Part shown: in pieces, positions 32,524 to 40,215 of the stretch | Numbering within the stretch: the first letter of the stretch is position 1 | Layout of the letters: each line of letters opens with the position of its first letter | Assembly (NCBI RefSeq): GCF_008364825.1 | Contig: NZ_VTTO01000001.1 | Span: 688,837-752,836, forward strand | Length of the DNA stretch: 64,000 nucleotides | DNA from: Azospirillum sp. B21 | GTDB taxonomy: Bacteria > Pseudomonadota > Alphaproteobacteria > Azospirillales > Azospirillaceae | Direction: 5' to 3' | Notes under the pieces: model-generated | Told to the model about the DNA's origin: nothing | The model's input: the letters and a program-made list of their open reading frames with translations, nothing else | The model's database searches: none | Position numbers and translations under genes: made by a program

Positions 32524-33411
32524 ATGACCGACACCACGCTGGCAACCGATTCCGACTCCGTCACGGTTCCGGACGCCGCGGCGGCGCTGGCCGACATCGC
32601 CGCGGCGCTGGCGGCAAGGCAGGTGGTGCCCTATCTCGGCCCCGGCGCATTCGCCCTGCTGCCGCCCGACCAGTGCCCGATCCCGCGCAACTCGGCGGAG
32701 CTGGTCCAGCGCCTGAACGCCAAGGTCGCCGCCCCCGGCCGCATCCGCTCCAACCTGACCGCGGTCGCCCAGTTCATCGAGACGCGCAAGCACCGCAAGA
32801 CGCTGGAGGCCATCCTCAACGAGATTTTCCGCCAGACGGTGCCGGCCACCCCCGTCCACGCGCTGCTTGCCGCGATCCCGGCCCCGCCGCTGCTGGTCGA
32901 CGTCTGGTATGACAATGTCCTGGACAGCCTGCTGAGCGCCGCGTCCGACCGTAGCTGGGGTCAGATTCAGGGCGTGTCGCATCCGCAATCGACCGGCGAG
33001 TGGGTGCGCTACTACGCCCCCGACGGCGCGGAGACGACGGCCGACGCGGCAGCCGGCTGGGACACCGTGCTTTACAAGCCGTCGGGCGCAGTGACGCCGG
33101 CCGGCAATTACCTGATCTCCGACAGCGACTATGTCGAGATCCTGACGGAGATCGACATCCAGACGCCGATCCCCGCCGTCGTGAAGGACCGCCGCGCCGG
33201 CCGCCATTTCCTGTTCCTGGGCTGCCGCTTCGACCACGAGATCCAGCGCACCTTTGCCCGGCAGATCTCCAAGCGCTCCTCCGACAGCCACTGGGCGGTG
33301 ATCCCCGGCGAGCTGTCGAAGAACGAAGCGCGCTTCCTGGCGCTGCATGGGATCAAGCGCATCGACATGACGCTGGACGAGGCGGTGGAGGGGATTCGGG
33401 TGGGGATGTGA
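32524..33411 (+). CDS. SIR2-like domain protein in the nif operon
   Basis: A 295-residue protein with the SIR2-like layout. QVVPYLGPGAFALLP (about 33-47) stands for the Gly-rich nucleotide loop. PLLVDVWYDNVLDSLL replaces the usual TTNYDxLLE, and RHFLFLGCRFDHEIQRTF the FLGxSFxDxxL strand. Such domains bind NAD(+) and act as NADases or deacylases in other settings, including phage defence, but several motif residues differ here and no effector domain is fused. The start is ATG 32524, spaced ten bases from AGGGAG; ATG 32515 is nearer and less likely. It is the last gene of the nifB operon. Confidence 0.8.
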   Translation: MTDTTLATDSDSVTVPDAAAALADIAAALAARQVVPYLGPGAFALLPPDQCPIPRNSAELVQRLNAKVAAPGRIRSNLTAVAQFIETRKHRKTLEAILNEIFRQTVPATPVHALLAAIPAPPLLVDVWYDNVLDSLLSAASDRSWGQIQGVSHPQSTGEWVRYYAPDGAETTADAAAGWDTVLYKPSGAVTPAGNYLISDSDYVEILTEIDIQTPIPAVVKDRRAGRHFLFLGCRFDHEIQRTFARQISKRSSDSHWAVIPGELSKNEARFLALHGIKRIDMTLDEAVEGIRVGM

Positions 33412-33430
33412 GGGCGTGGTGTCGGCTTCG

Positions 33431-33540
33431 ATGCCCCCACCCTAACCCTCCCCCGCTGGGCGGGGGAGGGGACCCGTGCTGAAGCTGGAGAGTAGCGGCA
33501 TTCCCTCCCCCGTCCAGCGGGGGAGGATAGGTGGGGGCAT
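33431..33540. repeat. Long GC-rich inverted repeat ending the nifB operon
   Basis: ATGCCCCCACCCTAACCCTC (33431-33450) and its mirror AGGATAGGTGGGGGCAT (to 33540) form a near-perfect stem of about 27 bp, with a second hairpin (CTCCCCCGCTGGGCGGGGGAG) inside. It begins 20 bases after the SIR2-like stop. It may end or stabilise the nif transcript. Confidence 0.75.
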
Positions 33541-33645
33541 TCGCCAGCCGACACCTCCCCACCTCTACCCCCAAAGAAGCCGCACCGCATCGCAACAGAC
33601 TCCCCCTCCATCCGTTACCCTGCGAAATGGATGGAGCGTGCCGGA

Positions 33646-34689
33646 ATGGCGACGAACAGCGGCCCCACCTTGGCCGCGGCATTTGCAGTCCTGCTGCTGA
33701 CCGCAACGGGGACAAGCGCACAGGAAACCACCCCGCCGCGGGGCGACGCGCCCGCGGCTTCCGGCCCGGCCATCGGTTTCTGGATCGACAACGACCTGTT
33801 CGGCGGCGGGACCGACCGCTACTACTCGAACGGATTCCAGTTCTATTACTTCTCCGGCGCGCGGCCGACCTACGGCAGCATCGACTGGCTGGCAAACCTC
33901 GTGCCCTGGATCGAGCCGGGCGGGGTGCGGCGCTACGGCTTCGCCTTCGGACAGAACATCTATACGCCGAGCAACCTCAAGGTCCGCAATCCGGACCCCG
34001 ACGACCGGCCCTATGCCGGCTGGCTCTATGGCCGGGTGTCGGTGCTGAACGAGGCGCCGCGGGCGGTGGACCGCATCGACCTCGACCTCGGCATGGTCGG
34101 ACCGTCCTCGCTGGCCGAGCAGACGCAGAAGACGGTCCACAAGATCGTCGGCGGCGCCACCTACCCGGAGGGCTGGAATTACCAACTGCGCGACGAACCC
34201 GGCGTGGTGCTGAGCTATGAGCATGTCTGGCGCGGCGAGAAGCCGAACACGCTGGGGCCGCTGGAATGGGATTTCAGCCCCCACGTCGCCGGCAGCGTGG
34301 GCAATGTGCTGACCTTCGCCGCGGTGGGGAGCACGGTCCGGCTGGGCGGCAACATGCCGCCGCCGGTCGGCGCCCTGGTGACCCGCCCCACCTCCAGCAT
34401 CCCCTACCAGGACTCCCCCTATTCGGAGCGGCCGGGGCGGTTTTCCTGGTATGTCTACGCCAGCGCCGAGGGACGGGCGGTTGCGCGCAACATCTTCCTG
34501 GACGGCAACACCTTCCGGGAAAGCCGGTCCGTCGACAAGCATCCCTTCGTCGGCAGCGTGCAGGCCGGGCTGACGTTGCGCTACGGCCGCTATGGCCTGA
34601 CCTATGCCCAGACCCTGCAGACACCGGAGTTCCGCGGGCAGAAGTCGCTGACCAATTACGGCTCGCTCCGGCTGTCGGCGCAGTTCTGA
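33646..34689 (+). CDS. LpxR-like outer-membrane lipid A deacylase
   Basis: A 347-residue protein of the LpxR (DUF2219) family, outer-membrane beta-barrels that remove the 3'-acyloxyacyl group of lipid A. After a signal peptide (AAAFAVLLLTATGTSAQ), the active-site motif WIDNDLFGGGTDRYYSNG (Asn49, Asp50, Ser61) is present. The repeated aromatic beta-strands end in Phe (LRLSAQF), as expected for barrel insertion. ATG 33646 (MATNSG) has GGAG nine bases before it; ATG 33631 is the alternative. The gene is separated from the nif operon by a hairpin. Confidence 0.85.
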   Translation: MATNSGPTLAAAFAVLLLTATGTSAQETTPPRGDAPAASGPAIGFWIDNDLFGGGTDRYYSNGFQFYYFSGARPTYGSIDWLANLVPWIEPGGVRRYGFAFGQNIYTPSNLKVRNPDPDDRPYAGWLYGRVSVLNEAPRAVDRIDLDLGMVGPSSLAEQTQKTVHKIVGGATYPEGWNYQLRDEPGVVLSYEHVWRGEKPNTLGPLEWDFSPHVAGSVGNVLTFAAVGSTVRLGGNMPPPVGALVTRPTSSIPYQDSPYSERPGRFSWYVYASAEGRAVARNIFLDGNTFRESRSVDKHPFVGSVQAGLTLRYGRYGLTYAQTLQTPEFRGQKSLTNYGSLRLSAQF

Positions 34690-34772
34690 GCGGCCGGCAT
34701 CATCCATCCGAATGCCCCGCCCGCCACCATTCGCCCCTTTCACGGGCGGCCGGTTCGGGCTATGTCAGGGGA

Positions 34773-35339
34773 ATGAACCAGTTCGCACGCCTGGCGATCG
34801 AGGCCGGTCCGCTGGCCGCCTTCTTCGTCGCCAATTCCCAGGCCGGCATCATGACCGGCACCGCGGTCTTCATGGTCGCCATCAGCATCGCGGTCGCGGT
34901 GTCGTGGCGACTGGAGCGCCGCATCCCGATCATGCCGGTGGTCGGCGCTGGCTTCGTGCTGCTGTTCGGCGGCCTGACCCTGTGGCTGCAGGACGACCTG
35001 TTCATCAAGATCAAGCCGACCCTGGTCAACCTGCTGTTCGCCTCGGTGCTGTTCGTCGCCCATGCGATGCGCCGCAACGTGATGAAGCGGCTGCTGGGCA
35101 CCGTGCTGAACCTGTCGGACGACGGGTGGCGCACGCTGGGCATCCGCTGGGCCTGGTTCTTCCTGGTCCTGGCGGTGCTGAACGAGGTCGTGTGGCGGAA
35201 TTTCTCCACCGACATGTGGGTGAACTTCAAGGTGTTCGGCATCATGCCGCTGACCCTGGTCTTCAGCGCCTTCCAGGCGCCGCTGATCATGCGCCACCAG
35301 TTGCCGGAGGAACCGGCGGAAAGCGGGCCGGCCGCCTGA
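34773..35339 (+). CDS. yciB: Inner-membrane septation protein YciB (IspZ)
   Basis: A 188-residue protein with about five membrane segments: EAGPLAAFFVANSQAGI, the ERRIPIMPVVGAGFVLLFGGLTL region and KPTLVNLLFASVLFV. NEVVWRNFSTDMWVNFKVFGIMPLTLVF is the strongly conserved YciB ending. YciB/IspZ proteins link to cell-envelope synthesis and septation. The start is ATG 34773 with CAGGGG upstream. Confidence 0.95.
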   Translation: MNQFARLAIEAGPLAAFFVANSQAGIMTGTAVFMVAISIAVAVSWRLERRIPIMPVVGAGFVLLFGGLTLWLQDDLFIKIKPTLVNLLFASVLFVAHAMRRNVMKRLLGTVLNLSDDGWRTLGIRWAWFFLVLAVLNEVVWRNFSTDMWVNFKVFGIMPLTLVFSAFQAPLIMRHQLPEEPAESGPAA

Positions 35340-35458
35340 GGGCGCCGCCTTTATCGGGTTCCTTCGGCGCTCGCCTCTTGTGCGGCGCGGAAGGGGCACT
35401 CACATTGGTGGCGACCGCGACGTCGTCCGCTCCGACCGATTTGCAGAGGTATTGATCG

Positions 35459-35800
35459 ATGGGCAGTTTCAGCATCTGGCACTGGTTGATCGTTCTGGTC
35501 ATCGTGCTTCTCCTGTTCGGCGCCGGCAAGCTGCCCAACGTGATGGGCGACATCGCCAAGGGCGTGAAGGCCTTCAAGTCCGGCCTGAAGGACGAGGAGG
35601 GGGAGACGCAGGCCGCTCCGGCCCAGACCGCCGCCCAGGCCCCGCCCGCCGCGATCAACCCGGCGCCCGTCCAGCCTGCCGCCCAGCAGCCGGTCACGCA
35701 GGCTCCGGTGCCCCCGGCCGCGTCCTCGACCGTCCACCCGACGCCTCCCACCGCTACCCAGCCGCACCCGGTCGATCCGGCCAAGCCGCATCAGGGCTGA
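35459..35800 (+). CDS. tatA: Twin-arginine translocase subunit TatA
   Basis: A 113-residue protein: one membrane helix ([25 protein letters not shown]) with the FGxGKLP hinge, then an amphipathic helix ([16 protein letters not shown]) and an unstructured Pro/Ala/Gln tail. TatA oligomers form the protein-conducting part of the Tat pathway. tatB and tatC are not adjacent; a terminator follows. The tail is longer than usual. Confidence 0.95.
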   Translation: MGSFSIWHWLIVLVIVLLLFGAGKLPNVMGDIAKGVKAFKSGLKDEEGETQAAPAQTAAQAPPAAINPAPVQPAAQQPVTQAPVPPAASSTVHPTPPTATQPHPVDPAKPHQG

Positions 35801-35896
35801 CCGGCACCGCGGGACGGCAGCCCCTTCTTTGCATCGCCCGTCCGCCGGGCGCGACCGCATGGCGGTTTGATGGGGCGGCAAAATACGATAAAGAGA

Positions 35897-35957
35897 AGGG
35901 GCTTTCCGCAGCCGGTCCGTGTTCCGCGGAACGGCCGCCGGAAGGCCCCTCGTTGTT
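35897..35957 (+). terminator. Terminator after tatA
   Basis: AGGGGCTTTCCG (35897-35908) pairs with CGGAAGGCCCCT (35939-35950) with one mismatch and a GC-rich loop, then CGTTGTTT. It separates tatA from the SPOR gene. Confidence 0.65.
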
Positions 35958-35972
35958 TCCAGCCGGCCCGCC

Positions 35973-37148
35973 ATGACGGGCAAGCGCAGGTCGACCGTGA
36001 CGCTCAAGCCACCGCCCCGGCAGGCTCCCACCCTGTCGACACCGACGTTCAAGGACGAGATGAAAGCAAACGGCAAACCTTCCGAGACTCCGCCACCGGA
36101 GAACGAGGACATCGCCAAGCTGCTTCGTGCCTTGAACGAGGATCTGCACGCCGAACAGCAGGACGAGGTCGAGGACGACGAGGAAGAGCCGGCAAGCCGC
36201 AGCCTGCCGCTGGGCAAGATCGCGCTTGCCCTGCTTGCGGCGGGCGGCATCGCCGTCGGCGTCGTCTATCTCGGATCGGGCGATCCGGAGCCGGTGACGA
36301 CGGCGGCCAACACCTCCTCGCCGATGGTGCCGGCCCCGGCCATCACCCGCGCGCCCCAAAACGCCACACAGCAAAACACGGCACCGTCCGGCGCAGCGAC
36401 CAACAGCGCCCCGGCCGCAGCCGTCACGCCTCCGGCACAGACACCCCCCACCCAGGCGGCCCCGGCAACACCGCCGACCGCGTCCGCCGCCCCGCCGCCG
36501 CCGGTCGCCGCCCTGCCCCCCAGCCCGCCGCCGGTGCTGAAGGTGCCGGAACCGCCGACCGTCCCGGCCACCGCGCCCGCCGCCACGCCGAAGCCGCGCG
36601 CCACGGCCCCGGCCGAAAGCGCACCGCCACCGGCCGCCCAGAAGCCGGAAGCCCCCAAACCCGATACCGCCAAGCCTGACGCTGCCAAGCAGGAGCAGCC
36701 GGCCGCCGGCGGGCCTGCCGACACCGGCTCCCTCCAGGCGATGCTGGCCCCGCCGAAGGAAGCCGCCAAGCGTCCGCCCGCCGGTGCCTCCCCCGCCGCG
36801 ACTCCGGCCGCCCCGCCGGCTCCCCCGGCCACGGCATCTGTGCCTCCCTCCGCCAATGGCGAGGCGAAGCCCCCGGCCAAGGCCGCCACTCCGCCGGCTT
36901 CCGCACCGGCCGGGCGCTACACCGTACAGGTCGGCACCTTCTCGGTGACGGCAAACGCCGATTCGCTGGCGCAGCGGCTGCAGGGCGGCGGCTTCCAGGC
37001 CTATACGGTGGACTGGACCGACAACTCCAACCGGTCCTGGCGGGCGGTGCGCGTTGGCGGATTCGCCGATCAGACCGCGGCCAAGCGCGAGGCGGAACAG
37101 TTGAAAACGAAGATGGGGCTCAACCCCGTCGTGATCACAGCCCGCTGA
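35973..37148 (+). CDS. SPOR-domain membrane protein
   Basis: A 391-residue single-pass protein. An acidic cytoplasmic region precedes one membrane segment (about 83-105, LGKIALALLAAGGIAVGVVYLG). About 200 residues of Pro/Ala/Thr/Lys-rich periplasmic linker follow, then a C-terminal SPOR domain (GRYTVQVGTFSVTANADSLAQRL...WRAVRVGGF). SPOR domains bind denuded peptidoglycan at division sites, as in FtsN or DamX. ATG 35973 comes directly after the tatA terminator; ATG 36060 with AGGA upstream is a good alternative start. Confidence 0.87.
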   Translation: MTGKRRSTVTLKPPPRQAPTLSTPTFKDEMKANGKPSETPPPENEDIAKLLRALNEDLHAEQQDEVEDDEEEPASRSLPLGKIALALLAAGGIAVGVVYLGSGDPEPVTTAANTSSPMVPAPAITRAPQNATQQNTAPSGAATNSAPAAAVTPPAQTPPTQAAPATPPTASAAPPPPVAALPPSPPPVLKVPEPPTVPATAPAATPKPRATAPAESAPPPAAQKPEAPKPDTAKPDAAKQEQPAAGGPADTGSLQAMLAPPKEAAKRPPAGASPAATPAAPPAPPATASVPPSANGEAKPPAKAATPPASAPAGRYTVQVGTFSVTANADSLAQRLQGGGFQAYTVDWTDNSNRSWRAVRVGGFADQTAAKREAEQLKTKMGLNPVVITAR

Positions 37149-37415
37149 TCCCCTGACGGACCGGCGGAGGCACGGCGCCGGTCCTTTCCCTGCGACAACC
37201 TGTCATGCAAGCGATGGCCCGGCGGCGACATTTGGTCGCGGCCGGGCTTTTTCTTGTGCCATCCACCCCCGTTCTTTGGTCGGGGGAGCGGGGAGTGCCG
37301 CTTGATCCCTGCTTCTCTTTGCTCGTACCATGGACATTCCAGGGCACGAACGCATTGCCCCGGCCACAAATTTGGGAAGCCGGCAGCAGACCGGCGCACC
37401 GGAGGACGCCCCGCC

Positions 37416-37814
37416 ATGAAGCCGACCATCCTGGTCGTCGACGACGAACCCAGCATCGTCCTGTCGCTCCAGGTCCTCATGCAGCGCGCCGGGTTCGACG
37501 TGCGCATCGCCCGCGACGGGGACGAGGCGCTCCGCTCGGTGGAGAGCTTCACCCCCGACCTGATCCTGCTCGACGCCATGATGCCCAAGCGCGACGGTTT
37601 CGACGTCTGCCAGACCCTGCGGACCAACCCGGCCTGGAAATCCCTGCCCATCATCATGCTGACGGCGCGCAGCCGCGACGTGGAACGGCAGAAGGGGCTG
37701 GCGCTGGGTGCCACCGACTACATCACCAAGCCCTTCTCCACCCGCGACCTGCTGACCACCGTCCGCCGCCATCTCGGCCTGCCGGCGACCGGCAGTGTGG
37801 AGCCGGCGCCATGA
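37416..37814 (+). CDS. Single-domain response regulator
   Basis: A 132-residue receiver: acidic pair VVDDEPS, phospho-acceptor Asp53 in LILLDAMMPK, Thr in MLTAR and Lys in YITKPFS. There is no output domain, so it relays or competes for phosphate. Its stop overlaps the PAS-exonuclease start by four bases, placing it in the same operon as the symporter-kinase at 40216, the likely phosphodonor. Confidence 0.93.
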   Translation: MKPTILVVDDEPSIVLSLQVLMQRAGFDVRIARDGDEALRSVESFTPDLILLDAMMPKRDGFDVCQTLRTNPAWKSLPIIMLTARSRDVERQKGLALGATDYITKPFSTRDLLTTVRRHLGLPATGSVEPAP

Positions 37815-39994
37815 CCGCGTCCGCGGCCACCCCTGCCCCCCAGCCCCGGCGGATCGTTCCGCTGGCCTTCCGTGCCGCCGGGCTGGGGCTGGTGGCGCTG
37901 TCGGTCGGGCTGGCGATGGCGGTGCGCGGGTCGGATGCCGCGGATCCGTTGCTGACCTATGCCGTGGTGATGACGGCGGCCTGCGCGACGGCGGTGTGGG
38001 GGCTGTGGCTGGCGGTCGACCGCTACCTGCTGCGCGCCGCCGAAACGCTGAGCCGGGAAGCCGGGCTCATCGCCCACGGCAATGCGGAGGGCGCGGTCGG
38101 CGGCCGGGTGCCGCTGGCGCGCTACGGCGACCTGCAGCCGATCGCCCGCGCGGTCAACGACCTGTCGGACAAGCTGGCCCAGGTCCGCCGCGACATCGCC
38201 CGCACGGTGGCCGAGTCGACGGCCAAGGCGGAGGAGCAGAAGACCCAGCTTGCCGCCGTTCTGCGCGACCTGCATGAAGGCGTCCTGGTCTGCAACACCC
38301 GGCACCAGATCCTGCTCTACAACCAGACCGCCCTCGACATCCTGCACCTGACGGGGGAGCTGGGGCTCGGCCGCTCGATGCTGCATTTCGTGGTGGCGGA
38401 GCCGCTGACCCACACGCTGGAACGGCTCTCCTTGCGGGTGCGCGAAGGCCGGCACATCAATCACGAGCACGGCACCACCGCCCAGTTCGTCGGCGCCACC
38501 ACCGACGGCCGCATCCTGCTGGAAGGCCGCATGAGCGCCATCCTGCAGGACCCGGAGCCGGGATCGGACGAGTCGCCTGTCATCACCGGATATGTGCTGA
38601 CCCTGTCCGACGCCACCAGCGAACTGGCGGCGCTGGGCCAGCGCGACGCCCTGCTGCGCGAGGCCACGGAGGGATTCCGCGCGCCGATCGCCAACCTGCG
38701 CGCCGCGGTGGAGACCCTGTACGACGCGCCGGACCTCGGCCCCAGCGACCGTGCGGCCTTCGAAAGCTCGATGCTGGACTCCTGCGACAGCCTGTCCCGC
38801 CGGCTGGAGCAGGTGACCGCCGCCTACCGCAACGTCGTCACCGGCAGTTGGCCGATGAGCGACATCCACTCCAACAACCTGATCAATCTCGTGGCCCACC
38901 GGGTCGGGACCGAATCCCCCACCACGGTCACGCTGACCGGCCTGCCGCAATGGGTGCATGGCGACAGCCACGGGCTGGTCCTGTTGTTCGCCTATCTGAT
39001 CGAGAAGGTGCACGGCCTGACCGGCGCCACCGCCTTCGACCTGGAGGCGGCCGGGCCGCAGGACGGCGACCGCTGGGTCTATCTGGATCTGGTGTGGGAA
39101 GGGCCGGCGGTGCCCAGCGCCACGCTGGACGGCTGGCTGGACCAGACCCTGCCGGACGGGCTGGGGGGTCTCAGCGCCGGCGACGTGCTGCAGCACCACC
39201 GCAGCACTGCCTGGAGCGAGCCGCTGCCAACCTCCGACGGGACCGCGACACGGGCACGGCTGCGCGTACCGCTGCCGCCGGCGCAGTCGCCGCGCTCCGC
39301 CCAGCCGCGGCCGCGGGCCGGCGCCCGGCCGGAATTCTTCGACTTCGGGCTGCTGCACCAGCCGCTGGCGACCAGCGAGCTTGGCCGCACGCCGCTCGAC
39401 CAACTGCATTACGTGGTGTTCGACACCGAGACCACCGGCCTGTCGCCCAGCACCGGCGACGAGATCATCCAGATCGCCGCGGTCCGCGTCGTCGGCGGGC
39501 GCATCCTGACCGGGGAGACCTTCAACACGCTCGTCGACCCGAAGCGGCCGATCCCGCCGGAGTCGGTCCCCTTCCACGGCATCACCGATGGCATGGTCGT
39601 GGGCAAGCCGACCATCGACGCCGTGCTGCCACAGTTCCGCGGCTTCGTCTCCGGCGCTGTCATGGTGGCGCACAACGCCGCCTTCGACCTGAAATTCCTG
39701 AAGATGAAGGAACGGGCGGCGGGGGTGGCCTTCGACTGTCCGGTGCTGGACACCATGCTGCTGTCGCGCATGCTGCTGGGCAATGACGGCGACCACACGC
39801 TGGACGGCATCGCCGAGCGGCTGGGCATCGAGGTGGTCGACCGCCACACCGCGCTGGGCGACAGCCTGGTCACCGCCGCGGTCTTCCTGCGGATGATTGA
39901 GATGCTGCGCGAACGCGACGTGCGGACGCTGGACGACGCCATCCGCGGGGCCAACATCCTGGTCGAACTCGCCGCAAGGGAACGCGCCTTTTGA
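37811..39994 (+). CDS. Membrane PAS protein with active-type DnaQ exonuclease domain
   Basis: A 727-residue protein with two membrane segments (about 18-40 and 47-70), a HAMP-like linker (75-130), a PAS domain (about 150-255), a kinase-like region without the usual His box (FRAPIANLRAAVETL) and a C-terminal DnaQ/RNase-T exonuclease (about 530-710). The DEDD residues are intact: Asp538/Glu540 in FDTETTG, Asp in VAHNAAFDLKFL and the closing HTALGDSL. Bacterial proteins of this type sit next to symporter-kinases, as here, and are thought to connect signal sensing with nuclease action; the substrate is unknown. It overlaps the receiver upstream and the small membrane protein downstream. Confidence 0.87.
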   Translation: MTASAATPAPQPRRIVPLAFRAAGLGLVALSVGLAMAVRGSDAADPLLTYAVVMTAACATAVWGLWLAVDRYLLRAAETLSREAGLIAHGNAEGAVGGRVPLARYGDLQPIARAVNDLSDKLAQVRRDIARTVAESTAKAEEQKTQLAAVLRDLHEGVLVCNTRHQILLYNQTALDILHLTGELGLGRSMLHFVVAEPLTHTLERLSLRVREGRHINHEHGTTAQFVGATTDGRILLEGRMSAILQDPEPGSDESPVITGYVLTLSDATSELAALGQRDALLREATEGFRAPIANLRAAVETLYDAPDLGPSDRAAFESSMLDSCDSLSRRLEQVTAAYRNVVTGSWPMSDIHSNNLINLVAHRVGTESPTTVTLTGLPQWVHGDSHGLVLLFAYLIEKVHGLTGATAFDLEAAGPQDGDRWVYLDLVWEGPAVPSATLDGWLDQTLPDGLGGLSAGDVLQHHRSTAWSEPLPTSDGTATRARLRVPLPPAQSPRSAQPRPRAGARPEFFDFGLLHQPLATSELGRTPLDQLHYVVFDTETTGLSPSTGDEIIQIAAVRVVGGRILTGETFNTLVDPKRPIPPESVPFHGITDGMVVGKPTIDAVLPQFRGFVSGAVMVAHNAAFDLKFLKMKERAAGVAFDCPVLDTMLLSRMLLGNDGDHTLDGIAERLGIEVVDRHTALGDSLVTAAVFLRMIEMLRERDVRTLDDAIRGANILVELAARERAF

Positions 39995-40206
39995 GCGCGC
40001 CGGCCCGCGACGAACAGCCCGCGCCCCGCCGCCGCGAGCGCATGGCCGGGCTGTTCCTGCTGGCCTCCGTGCTGTTCAGCCCGCCGCTGCTCGGCCTGTT
40101 CGGGGTGGAGGGCACGGTTCTCGGGGTGCCGGCCCTCTATGCCGGGGTCTTCGGCGTCTGGGCTGTGGTGATCCTGCTGGCGGCGCTCGCCGGCCGGTCG
40201 CGGTAG
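39991..40206 (+). CDS. Small two-helix membrane protein
   Basis: A 71-residue protein with a basic N-terminus (PAPRRRERMAG) and two membrane segments (LFLLASVLFSPPLLGLF and LYAGVFGVWAVVILLAAL). The start is TTG 39991, overlapping the exonuclease stop. The position just before a sodium:solute symporter suggests an accessory subunit, like the small proteins that accompany other SSS transporters. The family name is not certain. Confidence 0.72.
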   Translation: MSAPARDEQPAPRRRERMAGLFLLASVLFSPPLLGLFGVEGTVLGVPALYAGVFGVWAVVILLAALAGRSR

Positions 40207-40215
40207 GAGGGCCGC

